The translations under genes and the position numbers were made by a program. The notes under the pieces were generated by a model. The model saw only the letters and a program-made list of their open reading frames with translations. It was not told the DNA's origin and did no database searches. From positions 1-16,391 of the forward strand of contig CAKTXN010000040.1 of assembly GCA_934630905.1 (NCBI GenBank): DNA of 16,391 nucleotides, given 5' to 3'. Below, in pieces: positions 6,578-14,448 of this stretch (its first letter is position 1; every line of letters begins with the position of its first letter). The stretch is from an uncultured Eggerthellaceae bacterium. GTDB lineage: Bacteria > Actinomycetota > Coriobacteriia > Coriobacteriales > Eggerthellaceae.

Positions 6578-7603
6578 TCACTCAACCGAAAGACGACGCT
6601 CGTCAAAGGGAAAGCGCAGTTCAACCGTGGTCCCTTCCCCTTCTGCCGAGGAAAGCGAAAGTCCCAAGCCCAGCTTCTGACACAGCGTTGCCGCCAAATA
6701 CAGCCCCATACCTGTCGATGAGCCCACCTGTCGCCCGCGCGCTCCCGTGAAGCCGCGCTCAAACACGCGCGGCACATCTTCTTCCGGAATACCCAGCCCG
6801 TCATCGGCAATGGAGAGCGTCACGCAGCGCGCTCCCGACGCATCCTTCGCATCGCGCGCCGTAAACGTCAGATGCGACGCACCATATTTCGCGGCATTCA
6901 CCACCGCTTGCGACACAATAAACGCCGCCTGCTTCTCATCGGTAAAAACCCGCAAATCATCAGGCACATCCAAAGAAACAGACACGCCCCGTTCAATCAA
7001 AAACCGTGCATTCGAGCGGCACACCGCACGCACGATATCCGCCAAAAAGACGGACCGAATGCGGTAATCAGTTTGCGCCGACAAGCAACGAGCATACCAA
7101 AGCACCTGATCAACTTGATAAAGCGAACGGTCGATCTCGTTTTTCAGCTGCGATGCTTCTGGCTCGGCAACACGGTTTGCCACTAACAGCGCCGCAGATA
7201 ACGGTGCCTTTATCTCATGCACCCACTGCTCCGTGTATTCGCGTTGCTCATCCCGAGCGCTTTTCGCACAAGCAACTTCGGTCGCACAAGCACGACCCAT
7301 AGTCTGCAACGCGCGATAGACAACAAGCTGCTCGGATTGCTTCGGCTCGCTCATGAGCGATGCCGCCTGATACGGATGCTCAAGGCTTTCACTCAGCTGA
7401 GAAAGCTCCTGGTAAAAGTGCTTGTTTCGCACATATTCAAGCACAAGCCCAAGCACTAAGCCAAACAGCAGCACGCACGCCGCCAAAACAAGGGCGGACA
7501 CCGCACAGCCCAGAACGGACATCATCAGACACACGAAAGCGCCCGCAAGAACAACTGCCGTAACCAGCGCGATTCGCACCCGCAAAAACGCTCGCACCGT
7601 CAT
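6578..7603 (-). CDS. BceS-type intramembrane-sensing histidine kinase
   Basis: A 341-residue kinase has two hydrophobic segments (about 11-31 and 33-56) joined by almost no external loop, the hallmark of intramembrane-sensing kinases. The DHp box is EQWVHEIKAPLSA with phospho-acceptor His129. The ATPase domain has an N-box QAVVNAAKY (Asn236), DDGLGI (267-272), a GFTG loop (284-287) and STGMGLYLA (296-304). Its ATG overlaps the regulator's TGA by 4 nt, so the two are co-translated. Lacking its own sensor domain, it presumably receives the signal from the ABC permease encoded downstream, as known for BceS. C-terminal residues are intact. Confidence 0.92.
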   Translation of the reverse strand: MTVRAFLRVRIALVTAVVLAGAFVCLMMSVLGCAVSALVLAACVLLFGLVLGLVLEYVRNKHFYQELSQLSESLEHPYQAASLMSEPKQSEQLVVYRALQTMGRACATEVACAKSARDEQREYTEQWVHEIKAPLSAALLVANRVAEPEASQLKNEIDRSLYQVDQVLWYARCLSAQTDYRIRSVFLADIVRAVCRSNARFLIERGVSVSLDVPDDLRVFTDEKQAAFIVSQAVVNAAKYGASHLTFTARDAKDASGARCVTLSIADDGLGIPEEDVPRVFERGFTGARGRQVGSSTGMGLYLAATLCQKLGLGLSLSSAEGEGTTVELRFPFDERRLSVE

Positions 7604-8262
7604 AAGGAATACCCCTGCCCGCGATGCGTTTTCAGAAAATCCTCCGGAGCGCCTAAGCGCTGCAACGCACGGCGAAGACGATTCACGTTCACCGTAAGCG
7701 TATTGTCATCGATAAACTCATCGGATTGCCACAGCTCGAACATGAGCTCTTGCCGGCTCACAATAGCGCCCCGCGCTCGAACAAGCGCACTCAAGATGCG
7801 CAACTCATTGCGAGAAAGCGATGCCACTTGCCCGTTGTAACGCACCTCGGATCGCGCAGCATCCACCGCAACGCCCGCATACTCCAAAGCAGGCGCCTGG
7901 CTTCCCGCCGCACGTTGCAGCAAGCGCTCTACGTGCGCCAGCAAAACGGCAGGGCTATATGGTTTTGTCAAGTAATCATCCGCGCCCAAACGCAAGGCGG
8001 TCACTTCATCGAACTCGCTATCGCTTGACGTCAAAACAAGAAGCGGCACATTACTTTTCTCGCGCAGCTTCCGGCAGATATCCAAGCCATCAGTCTCGGG
8101 AAGACGCAAATCCGCAATCACCGCATCGGGTGCGAAGTCGAGCGCTTGCTCCACCGCATGCGAGAACTGCGTGCAAACTTCAACGGTGTAACCTTGGAAG
8201 CCCAAAACGCGCGCAAGCTCGCCGCGCAAAGCAGCGTCGTCTTCTATAAGGTAGATTTTCAT
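7600..8262 (-). CDS. OmpR-family response regulator (BceR-like)
   Basis: A 220-residue regulator. The receiver has acidic residues Glu7-Asp8-Asp9, phospho-acceptor Asp51 in VIADLRLPETDG, Thr78 and Lys100 in YLTKPY. A winged-helix DNA-binding domain occupies about 122-220, with the recognition region NTLTVNVNRLRRALQ and the terminal wing THRGQGYSL. It is the first gene of the minus-strand unit and partner of the kinase that starts within its stop. It likely activates both its own promoter and the ATPase promoter through the shared CCTTAC-n6-GTxAxG dyads (8399-8382 and 6413-6396). The start at 8262 fits the family N-terminus. Confidence 0.93.
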   Translation of the reverse strand: MKIYLIEDDAALRGELARVLGFQGYTVEVCTQFSHAVEQALDFAPDAVIADLRLPETDGLDICRKLREKSNVPLLVLTSSDSEFDEVTALRLGADDYLTKPYSPAVLLAHVERLLQRAAGSQAPALEYAGVAVDAARSEVRYNGQVASLSRNELRILSALVRARGAIVSRQELMFELWQSDEFIDDNTLTVNVNRLRRALQRLGAPEDFLKTHRGQGYSL

Positions 8263-8338
8263 GGCAGTACGCCCTGCTTTCTTTTCTTCCCTTTCGTATT
8301 TTCGCGGACAATGCGGAAGGTCCTTTTACACCATTTTC

Positions 8339-8367
8339 ATTATGGCAAAGCGAAGGTGCGCGTTCAA
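8339..8367 (-). promoter_or_regulatory. promoter of the two-component operon
   Basis: On the minus strand TTGAAC (8367-8362), a 17-nt spacer and CATAAT (8344-8339) form a good sigma-70 promoter. The start is expected near 8332, giving a leader of about 70 nt to the regulator ATG at 8262. Confidence 0.6.
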
Positions 8368-8381
8368 TGCAACATGGAAAA

Positions 8382-8399
8382 CGTGACAGCATTGTAAGG
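8382..8399 (-). promoter_or_regulatory. second operator-like dyad, upstream of the regulator gene
   Basis: On the minus strand CCTTAC-AATGCT-GTCACG (8399-8382) has the same 6-6-6 layout as the dyad before the ATPase gene. The left half is identical and the right half matches 4 of 6. It lies 14 bp upstream of the -35, a typical activator or autoregulator position. The 8263-8750 gap otherwise holds the promoter, a small ORF at 8428-8535 and an AT-rich tract at about 8541-8612. Confidence 0.45.
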
Positions 8400-8427
8400 T
8401 GCGGCAGCGCTACAACAACGGACGACA

Positions 8428-8535
8428 TTATGTCATTCGGCAGTACTTGCCATCCGGCAGAACACGCGCTACGTTAAGCCCCGCCAGACGCGCCCTCGCA
8501 ACAGCAAGGCGCTCCATTAATTCTGGGTTCTTCAT
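8428..8535 (-). CDS. possible 35-residue small protein or gene remnant
   Basis: A short minus-strand frame runs from ATG 8535 to TAA 8428 and encodes a basic, amphipathic 35-residue peptide containing RLAVARARLAGL and LPDGKYCRM. The sequence reads like protein, but there is no family match I recognise. A GGGAG lies too close to the ATG for an ideal ribosome binding site. A TTGATA (8612-8607) with TAAATT (8588-8583) upstream is a possible promoter in the AT-rich tract. It could be a remnant of a larger gene. Confidence 0.25.
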   Translation of the reverse strand: MKNPELMERLAVARARLAGLNVARVLPDGKYCRMT

Positions 8536-8750
8536 GCTCCCATTTTTTATCATGTATATTATTATTTCATTTCATTAATTATAATTTATCGGGTTATTTA
8601 TCTATTTATCAAAAAGCAAGCCGAAGACTTTTTTCCTAAAAGAATCATTCTAAATCTAAAGAAAACCGGCCGCAAAAGAGCTATCCTAAGCGCAAACCAA
8701 CATGTTCAAAAAACACGAATACGCAACGTAGCAAACAAGGAGGCAACATC

Positions 8751-9782
8751 ATGAAACACATCCCCCTCACCAGTATTTCAGGCATCCGCATTGGCCAAGT
8801 TGAAGACGCGCAGGCAGGAACCGGCGTGACCGTTCTTGTTGCGCCGAACGGCATGGCGGCAAGCATTGATGTGCGCGGCGGCGGACCCGCTTCACGCGAC
8901 ACGCGCGTTCTTGATCCACTTGCCGCAGCGGAAAGCATCCACGCCGTGGTACTTGGCGGCGGAAGCGCTTACGGGCTAGATGCCGCCGGCGGCGTTATGC
9001 ACTGCCTGGAGGAAAAAGGTATCGGCTTGACCGTTATGCCAAACGTCATCGTTCCCCTGGTATGCCAGTCGGATATCTTCGATTTAGGCGTAGGTAGCGC
9101 CACCGTACGCCCCGATGCCGCCATGGGATATGCCGCTTGCAGTGCCGCATTCGAGGGCGATGCGGGCAACTACCAAGACGGCAACTTTGGCGCTGGCTGC
9201 GGCGCAACCGTGGGCAAAGTAGCGGGCCCATCCTTCGCCATGAAAACCGGTATTGGCAGTGCCGCTATTGAGGTGGGTGATTTGCAAGTAGGAGCCATCG
9301 TTGTGCTCAATGCTTGCGGCGACATCTACGATTCCCGCACGGGCACAAAAATCGCTGGCGCACGCACGTCGCACGACTGCAGCCAGCTTATGTACGCCGC
9401 GCTGGAAGCTCCGAAGGAAGCGCATAAACTTGCCGCACCTAGCACCGCGGACGACACCAACGCCAGCGCGCAGGATGGCACAGACAATCCCGGCATGGCA
9501 ACGAACACCACTATTGGCGCCATTGTCACGAATGCAAAGCTCACGAAATCCCAGCTGTGCAAATTGGCTGGTATGGCGCACGACGGCTACGCGCGCGCCA
9601 TTCGCCCCGTGCACACCAGCATGGACGGCGACTCCATCTACGGCATTTCCGTCGGATCGGTGGAAGCACCGCTTGACATCATCGGCTCGCTGGCGGCCGA
9701 CGTCATGGAACAGGCCATTCGCACCGCATGCTACAGCGCCAGTGCCGCGTTCGATCTGCCTTCCGCCAAGAAGAGCGAATAA
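8751..9782 (+). CDS. P1 family (DmpA/S58) N-terminal-nucleophile peptidase
   Basis: A 343-residue protein of the DmpA/endo-type 6-aminohexanoate hydrolase family, which cleaves itself into two chains and uses the new N-terminal Ser/Thr as nucleophile; members act as aminopeptidases or amidases. Seen here: the N-terminal GIRIGQVEDAQAGTGVTV, VRGGGPASRDT (41-51), VVLGGGSAYGLDAAGGV (66-82), GAGCGATVGK (147-156), VVLNACGD (184-191) and the processing site Asn252-Thr253 in MATNTTIGAIVTNAKL. ATG 8751 follows a clear AAGGAGG. There is no signal peptide, so it is cytoplasmic. A linker of Ala, Thr and Asp (about 228-248) precedes the cleavage site. It ends in a bidirectional terminator shared with the convergent CoaX-like gene. 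The physiological substrate is unknown. Confidence 0.9.
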   Translation: MKHIPLTSISGIRIGQVEDAQAGTGVTVLVAPNGMAASIDVRGGGPASRDTRVLDPLAAAESIHAVVLGGGSAYGLDAAGGVMHCLEEKGIGLTVMPNVIVPLVCQSDIFDLGVGSATVRPDAAMGYAACSAAFEGDAGNYQDGNFGAGCGATVGKVAGPSFAMKTGIGSAAIEVGDLQVGAIVVLNACGDIYDSRTGTKIAGARTSHDCSQLMYAALEAPKEAHKLAAPSTADDTNASAQDGTDNPGMATNTTIGAIVTNAKLTKSQLCKLAGMAHDGYARAIRPVHTSMDGDSIYGISVGSVEAPLDIIGSLAADVMEQAIRTACYSASAAFDLPSAKKSE

Positions 9783-9864
9783 CCGGGATAAGTCGAGCAA
9801 ATCAGGAGGACGCACAGCAACCTTCAAAACACCTTCCGGGGCTCAAACAGCTTCGAAAACAAAC

Positions 9865-9905
9865 AAGTGGGTTTAGGGCGCGTCGCCTTGAACCCACTTT
9901 CTCTT
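9865..9905. terminator. bidirectional intrinsic terminator
   Basis: AAGTGGGTT (9865-9873) pairs with AACCCACTT (9891-9899), with an inner GGCG/CGCC helix (9877-9880/9884-9887). TTTCTCTT follows on the plus side, and A-rich sequence upstream gives a T-rich tail on the minus strand. It closes the peptidase gene and the convergent CoaX-like gene. The 83 nt before 9993 show nothing else. Confidence 0.9.
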
Positions 9906-9992
9906 CCGGCAATGCACCATCGACTGCTACCGAAAAATGCATCAGCGCTTTGCTGCGACCAGCCAACGCATCAGCAGCAACGCGCGCGCAGC

Positions 9993-10781
9993 TTACTTGT
10001 CATTAAGCTCCCACAAGCGATGCAGACCCAAAAGCGCCAAATACGGCTCAACCGCAAAATCATGAGCCGAGCGCAGCACCACGAGCGATGCGAAGCGCCC
10101 CGTTGCCACAAGCTGCGTTTTTCCGCCCAGCTCATCCCAAAGGGCATCCACAAAGCCATCGGCGCGCAGCACTTCGCCTAACACAACACCGGTCACAATA
10201 GCATCGGCCGTACTGCGCCCAAGCACGTGATCGGGGACATGCAACGTAGGTAGCACAAGCTGCGCGGCCGATGATGCCAGCGCATTCAGGGAAACCGCCA
10301 AGCCCGGCGCAATAACGCCGCCAGCAAACGCGCCCTTTTGGTCGATCACGGAAAACGCCGTAGCAGAGTGGTTGAAATCCACAACAATAACGCCCGCACC
10401 ATACAAATGCTTCGCCGCAACAGCGCACACCACGCGATCGGCACCAACCTGAGCTGGGTCTTTGTATTTCAAGGACAATCCCGTCTTTAACCCCGGGCCC
10501 ACCGAGAGCACGCGGCATCCGCATACCGCCCCCAACGCGGCTTCCCACGCATCGGCGGCCAACGGCACAATCGAACACAAGATGGCCTGATTCGGAGCGG
10601 GCGCGTCCTTTGCCGCAAGAAACATACGCAGCTCTGCTTCCAGATCATCGGATGTTGCCCTCACGCGCGTAGCCGTAGTCCAATGCGCCACCAGCTGCCC
10701 GTGCAAAAACACGCCACAACTTGTTTCCGCATTCCCCAACTGCACTGCAAGCAGGCACTTCTCCTTGTTTTCTTCGCTCAT
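9993..10781 (-). CDS. coaX: CoaX-like (type III pantothenate kinase family) protein, altered active-site motifs
   Basis: From ATG 10781 the protein is 262 residues, the usual CoaX length. Family features are ILCSIVPLA, SVGPGLKTGLSLKYKDPAQVGADR, VVDFNHSATAF, GGVIAPGLAVSLNAL and a GRSTADAIVTGVVLG segment. CoaX phosphorylates pantothenate in the first step of coenzyme A synthesis. Two nucleotide-binding motifs are unusual: the N-terminal DxGNT reads VQLGNAE, replacing the acidic residue with Gln, and the normal D-x-G-T-A-T-T loop reads DFNHSATAF. GADR is kept. The protein may be a weakened enzyme, a regulator or a paralogue. The GTG at 10829 is an alternative start but lies before the family's first strand. 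The gene is divergent from the OPT gene. Confidence 0.8.
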   Translation of the reverse strand: MSEENKEKCLLAVQLGNAETSCGVFLHGQLVAHWTTATRVRATSDDLEAELRMFLAAKDAPAPNQAILCSIVPLAADAWEAALGAVCGCRVLSVGPGLKTGLSLKYKDPAQVGADRVVCAVAAKHLYGAGVIVVDFNHSATAFSVIDQKGAFAGGVIAPGLAVSLNALASSAAQLVLPTLHVPDHVLGRSTADAIVTGVVLGEVLRADGFVDALWDELGGKTQLVATGRFASLVVLRSAHDFAVEPYLALLGLHRLWELNDK

Positions 10782-10921
10782 TACCAGCACCGTCCGATGG
10801 TCACACATCCATGAATATCCAACATTCACGCAGCCAAGCGTGTCCTTCTATTGTATACTACGCGGCGTAACCCGACTTCCCAAAAGGGGAAGCGGATATA
10901 CGGAAAGAAGGAAAAAGAAAT

Positions 10922-12586
10922 ATGGAAAGCACCAAAGGGCAACTCACCCTTCGCAGCGTCATCATTGGATGCATCGGCTGCGTAGTGATCACTGCCGCGT
11001 CTCTGTACACCGCTCTGAAAATGGGCGCTCTCCCCTGGCCGATTGTTTTTGCGGCCCTTATCTCGCTGTTCTTCCTGCGCGCACTGAAGTCGCGTTCGCT
11101 GAACGAAGCAAACGTTACCCATACCATCATGTCTGCTGGCGCTATGGTTGCCGGCGGTTTGGCATTTACCATTCCGGGCATTTGGATGCTGGGCGCAGGC
11201 GAAGTCTCGCTGACGCAGATGATTCTCATCGCGCTTGCGGGCGTGCTGCTGGGCCTGGTGGCATGCGGCTTGCTGCGTCGTCGCTTCATCGAGGAAGAAG
11301 AGCTGGAATTCCCCATGGGCCAAGCGGCAGCCGAAACGCTGTATGCGGGCAATAGCGGCGGCAAAGTGGGCGCGCAGCTGTTCGGCGCCATGGGCTTTGC
11401 GGGTGTTTTCGCAGCTCTGCGCGACGTTTTGGGCGCCATTCCCGCTATGGTTCTGGGCAACATCACCATCCCCGGCGTCATCTTCGGCGTTTACCTGAGC
11501 CCCATGATGCTCTCGGTTGGCTTCCTAGTGGGCACGGCCGCCATGGTCGCTTGGTTCTCGGGCGCGTTGGCGCAGGTCATCATCGTGGCGGGCGGTTCCG
11601 CCGCCGGCCTGTTCAGCGTTGCTGAAGGCCAGAGCATCAACAGCTGCCTGGGCATGGGCCTGATGATCGGCTTCGGTCTGGCCGTTGTGGTGAAGGACAT
11701 CATCTTCCGCGCTATCCGCACGAGCAAGAGCAAGAAGGCTGCAGCTGCAAAAGAATCCGCAGCTCAGAACGCAAGCCACAAAGAGAAGCTCACGGCCGGC
11801 ATCATCGCATTGGTTGCTGCCGTTATCGCGCTGGCGCTGTGCATGATTGCGGGAATCGGCCCCCTCTCGAGCATTGTTATCGTACTGTTCTCGTTTGTCA
11901 CCGTTGCCATGGCGGCTCAGTCGGTTGGCCAGACGGGCATTGACCCCATGGAAATCTTCGGCCTGATCGTGCTGCTTATTGTTGCCGCGTTCGGCGACAC
12001 GCCCCAAATGCAGCTGTTCTTCGTGGCGGGCGTTATTGCTATTGCCTGCGGCCTGGGCGGCGACGTCATGAACGACTTCAAAGCCGGTCACATCATTGGC
12101 ACCAGCCCGAAAGCCCAGCTCATTGGTCAGGCAATTGGCGGCATCCTGGGTGCATTCATCTCCGCAATCGCGCTGTACGCACTGGTATCGAACTTCGGCA
12201 CCGATGCATTCGGCCCCGGCAAAGAATTCGTTGCGGCGCAGGCAAGCGTTGTTGCGAACCTGGTTGGCGGCATCTCCTGCCTGCCGGCATTCATCGTTGG
12301 CATTGTAGCCGGCTTCGTGCTGCACTGCGTAGGCGGTCCGTCCATGATGATCGGCCTGGGCATTTACCTGCCGTTCTACCTTTCGTTCACGGCGTTCTTG
12401 GGCTGCGTTATCAAGCTGGCCTACGATGCCATCACGAAAGCACGTCGCGCTTCGCTTTCCGCTGAAGAGCAGGAGAAGCGCAAGGCGCAATCCGAGCAAA
12501 CCGGTTTGGTTGTTGCATCGGGCCTGTTGGGCGGCGAATCCATTGTGGGTGTCCTCTCGGCAATTTTCGCTTTGTTCCTGCTGTAG
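10922..12586 (+). CDS. OPT-family oligopeptide/metal-chelate transporter
   Basis: A 554-residue, strongly hydrophobic protein of the OPT superfamily. The N-terminus (LRSVIIGCIGCVVITAASLY) and the following region with SLNEANVTHTIMSAGAMVAGG (about 60-80) fit the bacterial OPT type, as do GQAAAETLYAG in the first half and GGDVMNDFKAGHIIGTSPKAQ (about 380-400), a conserved OPT segment before a membrane helix. About 14 membrane spans are apparent, with a Lys/Ala-rich cytoplasmic loop near 270-290. OPT members take up small peptides or metal-chelate complexes using proton coupling; the substrate is not deducible. AAGGA (10908-10912) sits 9 nt before the ATG. TATACT (10854-10859) is a candidate -10, without a clear -35. 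A strong terminator follows, so the gene is monocistronic. Confidence 0.92.
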   Translation: MESTKGQLTLRSVIIGCIGCVVITAASLYTALKMGALPWPIVFAALISLFFLRALKSRSLNEANVTHTIMSAGAMVAGGLAFTIPGIWMLGAGEVSLTQMILIALAGVLLGLVACGLLRRRFIEEEELEFPMGQAAAETLYAGNSGGKVGAQLFGAMGFAGVFAALRDVLGAIPAMVLGNITIPGVIFGVYLSPMMLSVGFLVGTAAMVAWFSGALAQVIIVAGGSAAGLFSVAEGQSINSCLGMGLMIGFGLAVVVKDIIFRAIRTSKSKKAAAAKESAAQNASHKEKLTAGIIALVAAVIALALCMIAGIGPLSSIVIVLFSFVTVAMAAQSVGQTGIDPMEIFGLIVLLIVAAFGDTPQMQLFFVAGVIAIACGLGGDVMNDFKAGHIIGTSPKAQLIGQAIGGILGAFISAIALYALVSNFGTDAFGPGKEFVAAQASVVANLVGGISCLPAFIVGIVAGFVLHCVGGPSMMIGLGIYLPFYLSFTAFLGCVIKLAYDAITKARRASLSAEEQEKRKAQSEQTGLVVASGLLGGESIVGVLSAIFALFLL

Positions 12587-12666
12587 AAGATAGTGTGCCG
12601 TGCGGCTCGCTGTTGCACCGTCAACGTTTGGCGTATACCGCTTCGCCGCATAGCTTTGGAAACTTC

Positions 12667-12703
12667 AGGGTGCTTGCAACGTGGGTTGCAGGCGCCCTTT
12701 CTT
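12667..12703 (+). terminator. strong intrinsic terminator of the OPT gene
   Basis: A 14-bp stem (12667-12680 with 12685-12698, including two G.U pairs) around a GTGG loop is followed by TTCTT. The rest of the 12587-12971 gap shows no gene. It contains T-rich tracts at about 12795-12807 and a TATAGT at 12822-12827 that may be part of a promoter for the hydrolase downstream. Confidence 0.9.
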
Positions 12704-12971
12704 ATGCCCTATAACCCTGCTGTTGTCGCAATAGCATACCGCAACAACATCGCCAAAGCAGCGCAACCGCAGCGTCATCGCCGCGACAGCGCAACTTTTT
12801 CTTTTTCGATGCAGACGCAAATATAGTTACCTCAAAGCAACATTGAACGCACCATGTCGGATAAAATATCCCTACTCAACAAGCAACAGAAGGAAACAGG
12901 AAGAAGTCCGCGAGTAAAAAACGCACAGGCTTGCCGACCGCCAACCAAAAACACGGAACCGAGAAAAGCAC

Positions 12972-14036
12972 ATGACAGCATCAAGCGTGAAGAACGCAAC
13001 AAACAACATCACCAACGCCGCCGCAGACAATGAACCCGCAGTTCAGGATGCTGCTTTTACGTCCGCTCCAACGAATCAAGCAGGCGAAGAGACGCTCAAG
13101 GCCTCACCCGTCCCTTGCGATGCTGGCTTCTCCATTATGGGTGACTCCATGAGCACGCTGGGCGGCTTCATTCCCCCCAGGTGGCGCTGTCACTACGAAG
13201 GCGAAGTCTCCATTCCCGGTGTGGACTGCGAAGGCGCCACATGGTGGGGTCAGGTCATTCAGCACTTCGGCGGACATCTGGTTGCTAACTCGTCGTTTTC
13301 CGGATCAACCGTGGAAGGATTCGGCTTTCCTGCAGGCTGCTCGGCTGAACGCGCAGAGGGACTGATTGGCATCGAGGGAGAAAAACCCCAGGTCGTGCTT
13401 GTATTTATGGGCATCAATGATTACGGATGGGGCAGCGCGCGCAACCAAGTAATGGGCATGAGCGCTTCGCGCAGCGCAAATCCCCAAGATCTGGGTGGAC
13501 AAGAGCCCGTATTGCTCACCGTTGACGGCAATGCAATCCAACGGTTCAAGAACGCGTATGCCAAAATGCTTGACAACATCCGCACCGTAGCGCCCGATGC
13601 TCAGATTTGGTGCTTGACGCTCGCACCTGCCTTTACAGGGAACACGAAAGATACAGGAGCTGAAGCAAGCAGCGAAAGTCCACTGTTCATCTACCGCGTT
13701 CGCGGCATTGACCTGGACGAATACAACGAAGCCATCCGTGCATGCGCGCAAGAAGCCGGCGCACATATTGCCGATGTGCGCGCGTTTGGCGTTGATTACG
13801 AATCCGTTGACAACACGCATCCCTCTGCGCTGGGCATGAAGCAAATCGCATCCATGACCTGCGCCCAAATGGAAGGCATGCCTGCGAATGTTGCTGCCTG
13901 TGCTGCAGCGTATCCTACGCTTGCAAGCGCACTAACGTCGCGTCGTCATTGCGATAAAACCACCTGCGAAGGATGCCGATTCTCCCCCGTTACGCCCACT
14001 TCCTGGATTCTGACCTGCGGAAAAGCGCACATATAA
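12972..14036 (+). CDS. SGNH/GDSL-family hydrolase
   Basis: A 354-residue protein with the SGNH pattern: block I FSIMGDSMSTLGG with nucleophile Ser59, block II Gly in NSSFSGSTV (about 111), block III VFMGINDYGWG with Asn149, and block V VDNTHPSALGMKQIA with Asp280 and His283. It presumably hydrolyses an ester or acyl group. There is no signal peptide; residues 1-48 are Ala/Asn/Thr-rich and of low complexity, so it is probably cytoplasmic or poorly annotated at its start. The Shine-Dalgarno is weak (GAGA). A C-terminal cysteine cluster (Cys327, Cys332, Cys335, Cys349) with HCDKTTCEGC may bind metal, an addition I do not associate with the family. The next gene lies 106 nt downstream. Confidence 0.85.
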   Translation: MTASSVKNATNNITNAAADNEPAVQDAAFTSAPTNQAGEETLKASPVPCDAGFSIMGDSMSTLGGFIPPRWRCHYEGEVSIPGVDCEGATWWGQVIQHFGGHLVANSSFSGSTVEGFGFPAGCSAERAEGLIGIEGEKPQVVLVFMGINDYGWGSARNQVMGMSASRSANPQDLGGQEPVLLTVDGNAIQRFKNAYAKMLDNIRTVAPDAQIWCLTLAPAFTGNTKDTGAEASSESPLFIYRVRGIDLDEYNEAIRACAQEAGAHIADVRAFGVDYESVDNTHPSALGMKQIASMTCAQMEGMPANVAACAAAYPTLASALTSRRHCDKTTCEGCRFSPVTPTSWILTCGKAHI

Positions 14037-14089
14037 TTTTATATCCGACAGACTTCATTCTTTGCGCGTCTAAATTTAGGGAGGTGTGC

Positions 14090-14117
14090 TTGCATTATGA
14101 ACTATTCTGTGTAATAC
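14090..14117 (+). promoter_or_regulatory. promoter of the toxin-antitoxin operon
   Basis: TTGCAT (14090-14095), a 16-nt spacer and TAATAC (14112-14117) form a sub-consensus promoter. The -10 lies inside the left arm of the 27-bp palindrome, so operator binding would block polymerase. An alternative upstream promoter with TATAAT at 14032-14037 overlaps the hydrolase stop. Confidence 0.45.
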
Positions 14118-14131
14118 TGTATTACACAGAA
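14105..14131 (+). promoter_or_regulatory. 27-bp palindromic operator of the antitoxin
   Basis: TTCTGTGTAATAC (14105-14117) and its exact reverse complement (14119-14131) flank a single T. The perfect odd palindrome covers the -10 and the likely start, immediately before the GGGAGG ribosome binding site of the antitoxin. This is the usual autoregulation site of ribbon-helix-helix antitoxins and their toxin complex. Confidence 0.8.
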
Positions 14132-14142
14132 GGGAGGCAGTA

Positions 14143-14448
14143 ATGAGCAAAATGACAACAGCACGTATACCCGATGAAATCTACGATCAGGGAACGCAAC
14201 GTCTCGAGGAGTTGGGAATAGGCACCACTGATCTTGTTCGCGCCGCCTTCAACTATCTGCTTGCAACGGGCGAATTACCCAAACCCCCCGTCAAACAGAA
14301 ATCGGTGCGAAAAATGACCGTCCAGCAAAAGAAAGAGCTCGCAGCAAAAATGGAAGCATCGCGCTTAACGATTACGCTGCCCTCCGACTGGGATTACAAA
14401 AAAGAGCTCGAGGAAGGAAAGTGGGCGGACTATGAAGCTCTTGCTTGA
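14143..14448 (+). CDS. RelB/DinJ-type ribbon-helix-helix antitoxin
   Basis: A 101-residue protein with the RelB/DinJ-like N-terminus MTTARIPDEIYDQGTQRLEELG and TTDLVRAAFNYLLATGELP (residues about 4-46), a ribbon-helix-helix DNA-binding dimer domain. The basic central stretch (KQKSVRKMTVQQKKELAAKM) and acidic C-terminus are expected to wrap and neutralise the toxin. The ATG follows GGGAGG by 6 nt. The stop lies inside the toxin gene, which overlaps by 17 nt and suggests coupled translation. With the toxin it should repress the 14105-14131 operator. Confidence 0.88.
   Translation: MSKMTTARIPDEIYDQGTQRLEELGIGTTDLVRAAFNYLLATGELPKPPVKQKSVRKMTVQQKKELAAKMEASRLTITLPSDWDYKKELEEGKWADYEALA

Noticed and set aside
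9084..9827. 247-residue minus-strand frame
   Set aside because: Antisense to the P1 peptidase, with no ribosome binding site or recognisable domain.
11525..12499. 324-residue minus-strand frame
   Set aside because: Antisense to the OPT transporter; its Asn/Gln/His-rich composition is a reflection of the hydrophobic codons on the plus strand.
12843..12867. TTGAAC and TAAAAT as promoter of the hydrolase
   Set aside because: The spacer is only 13 nt, too short for sigma-70.
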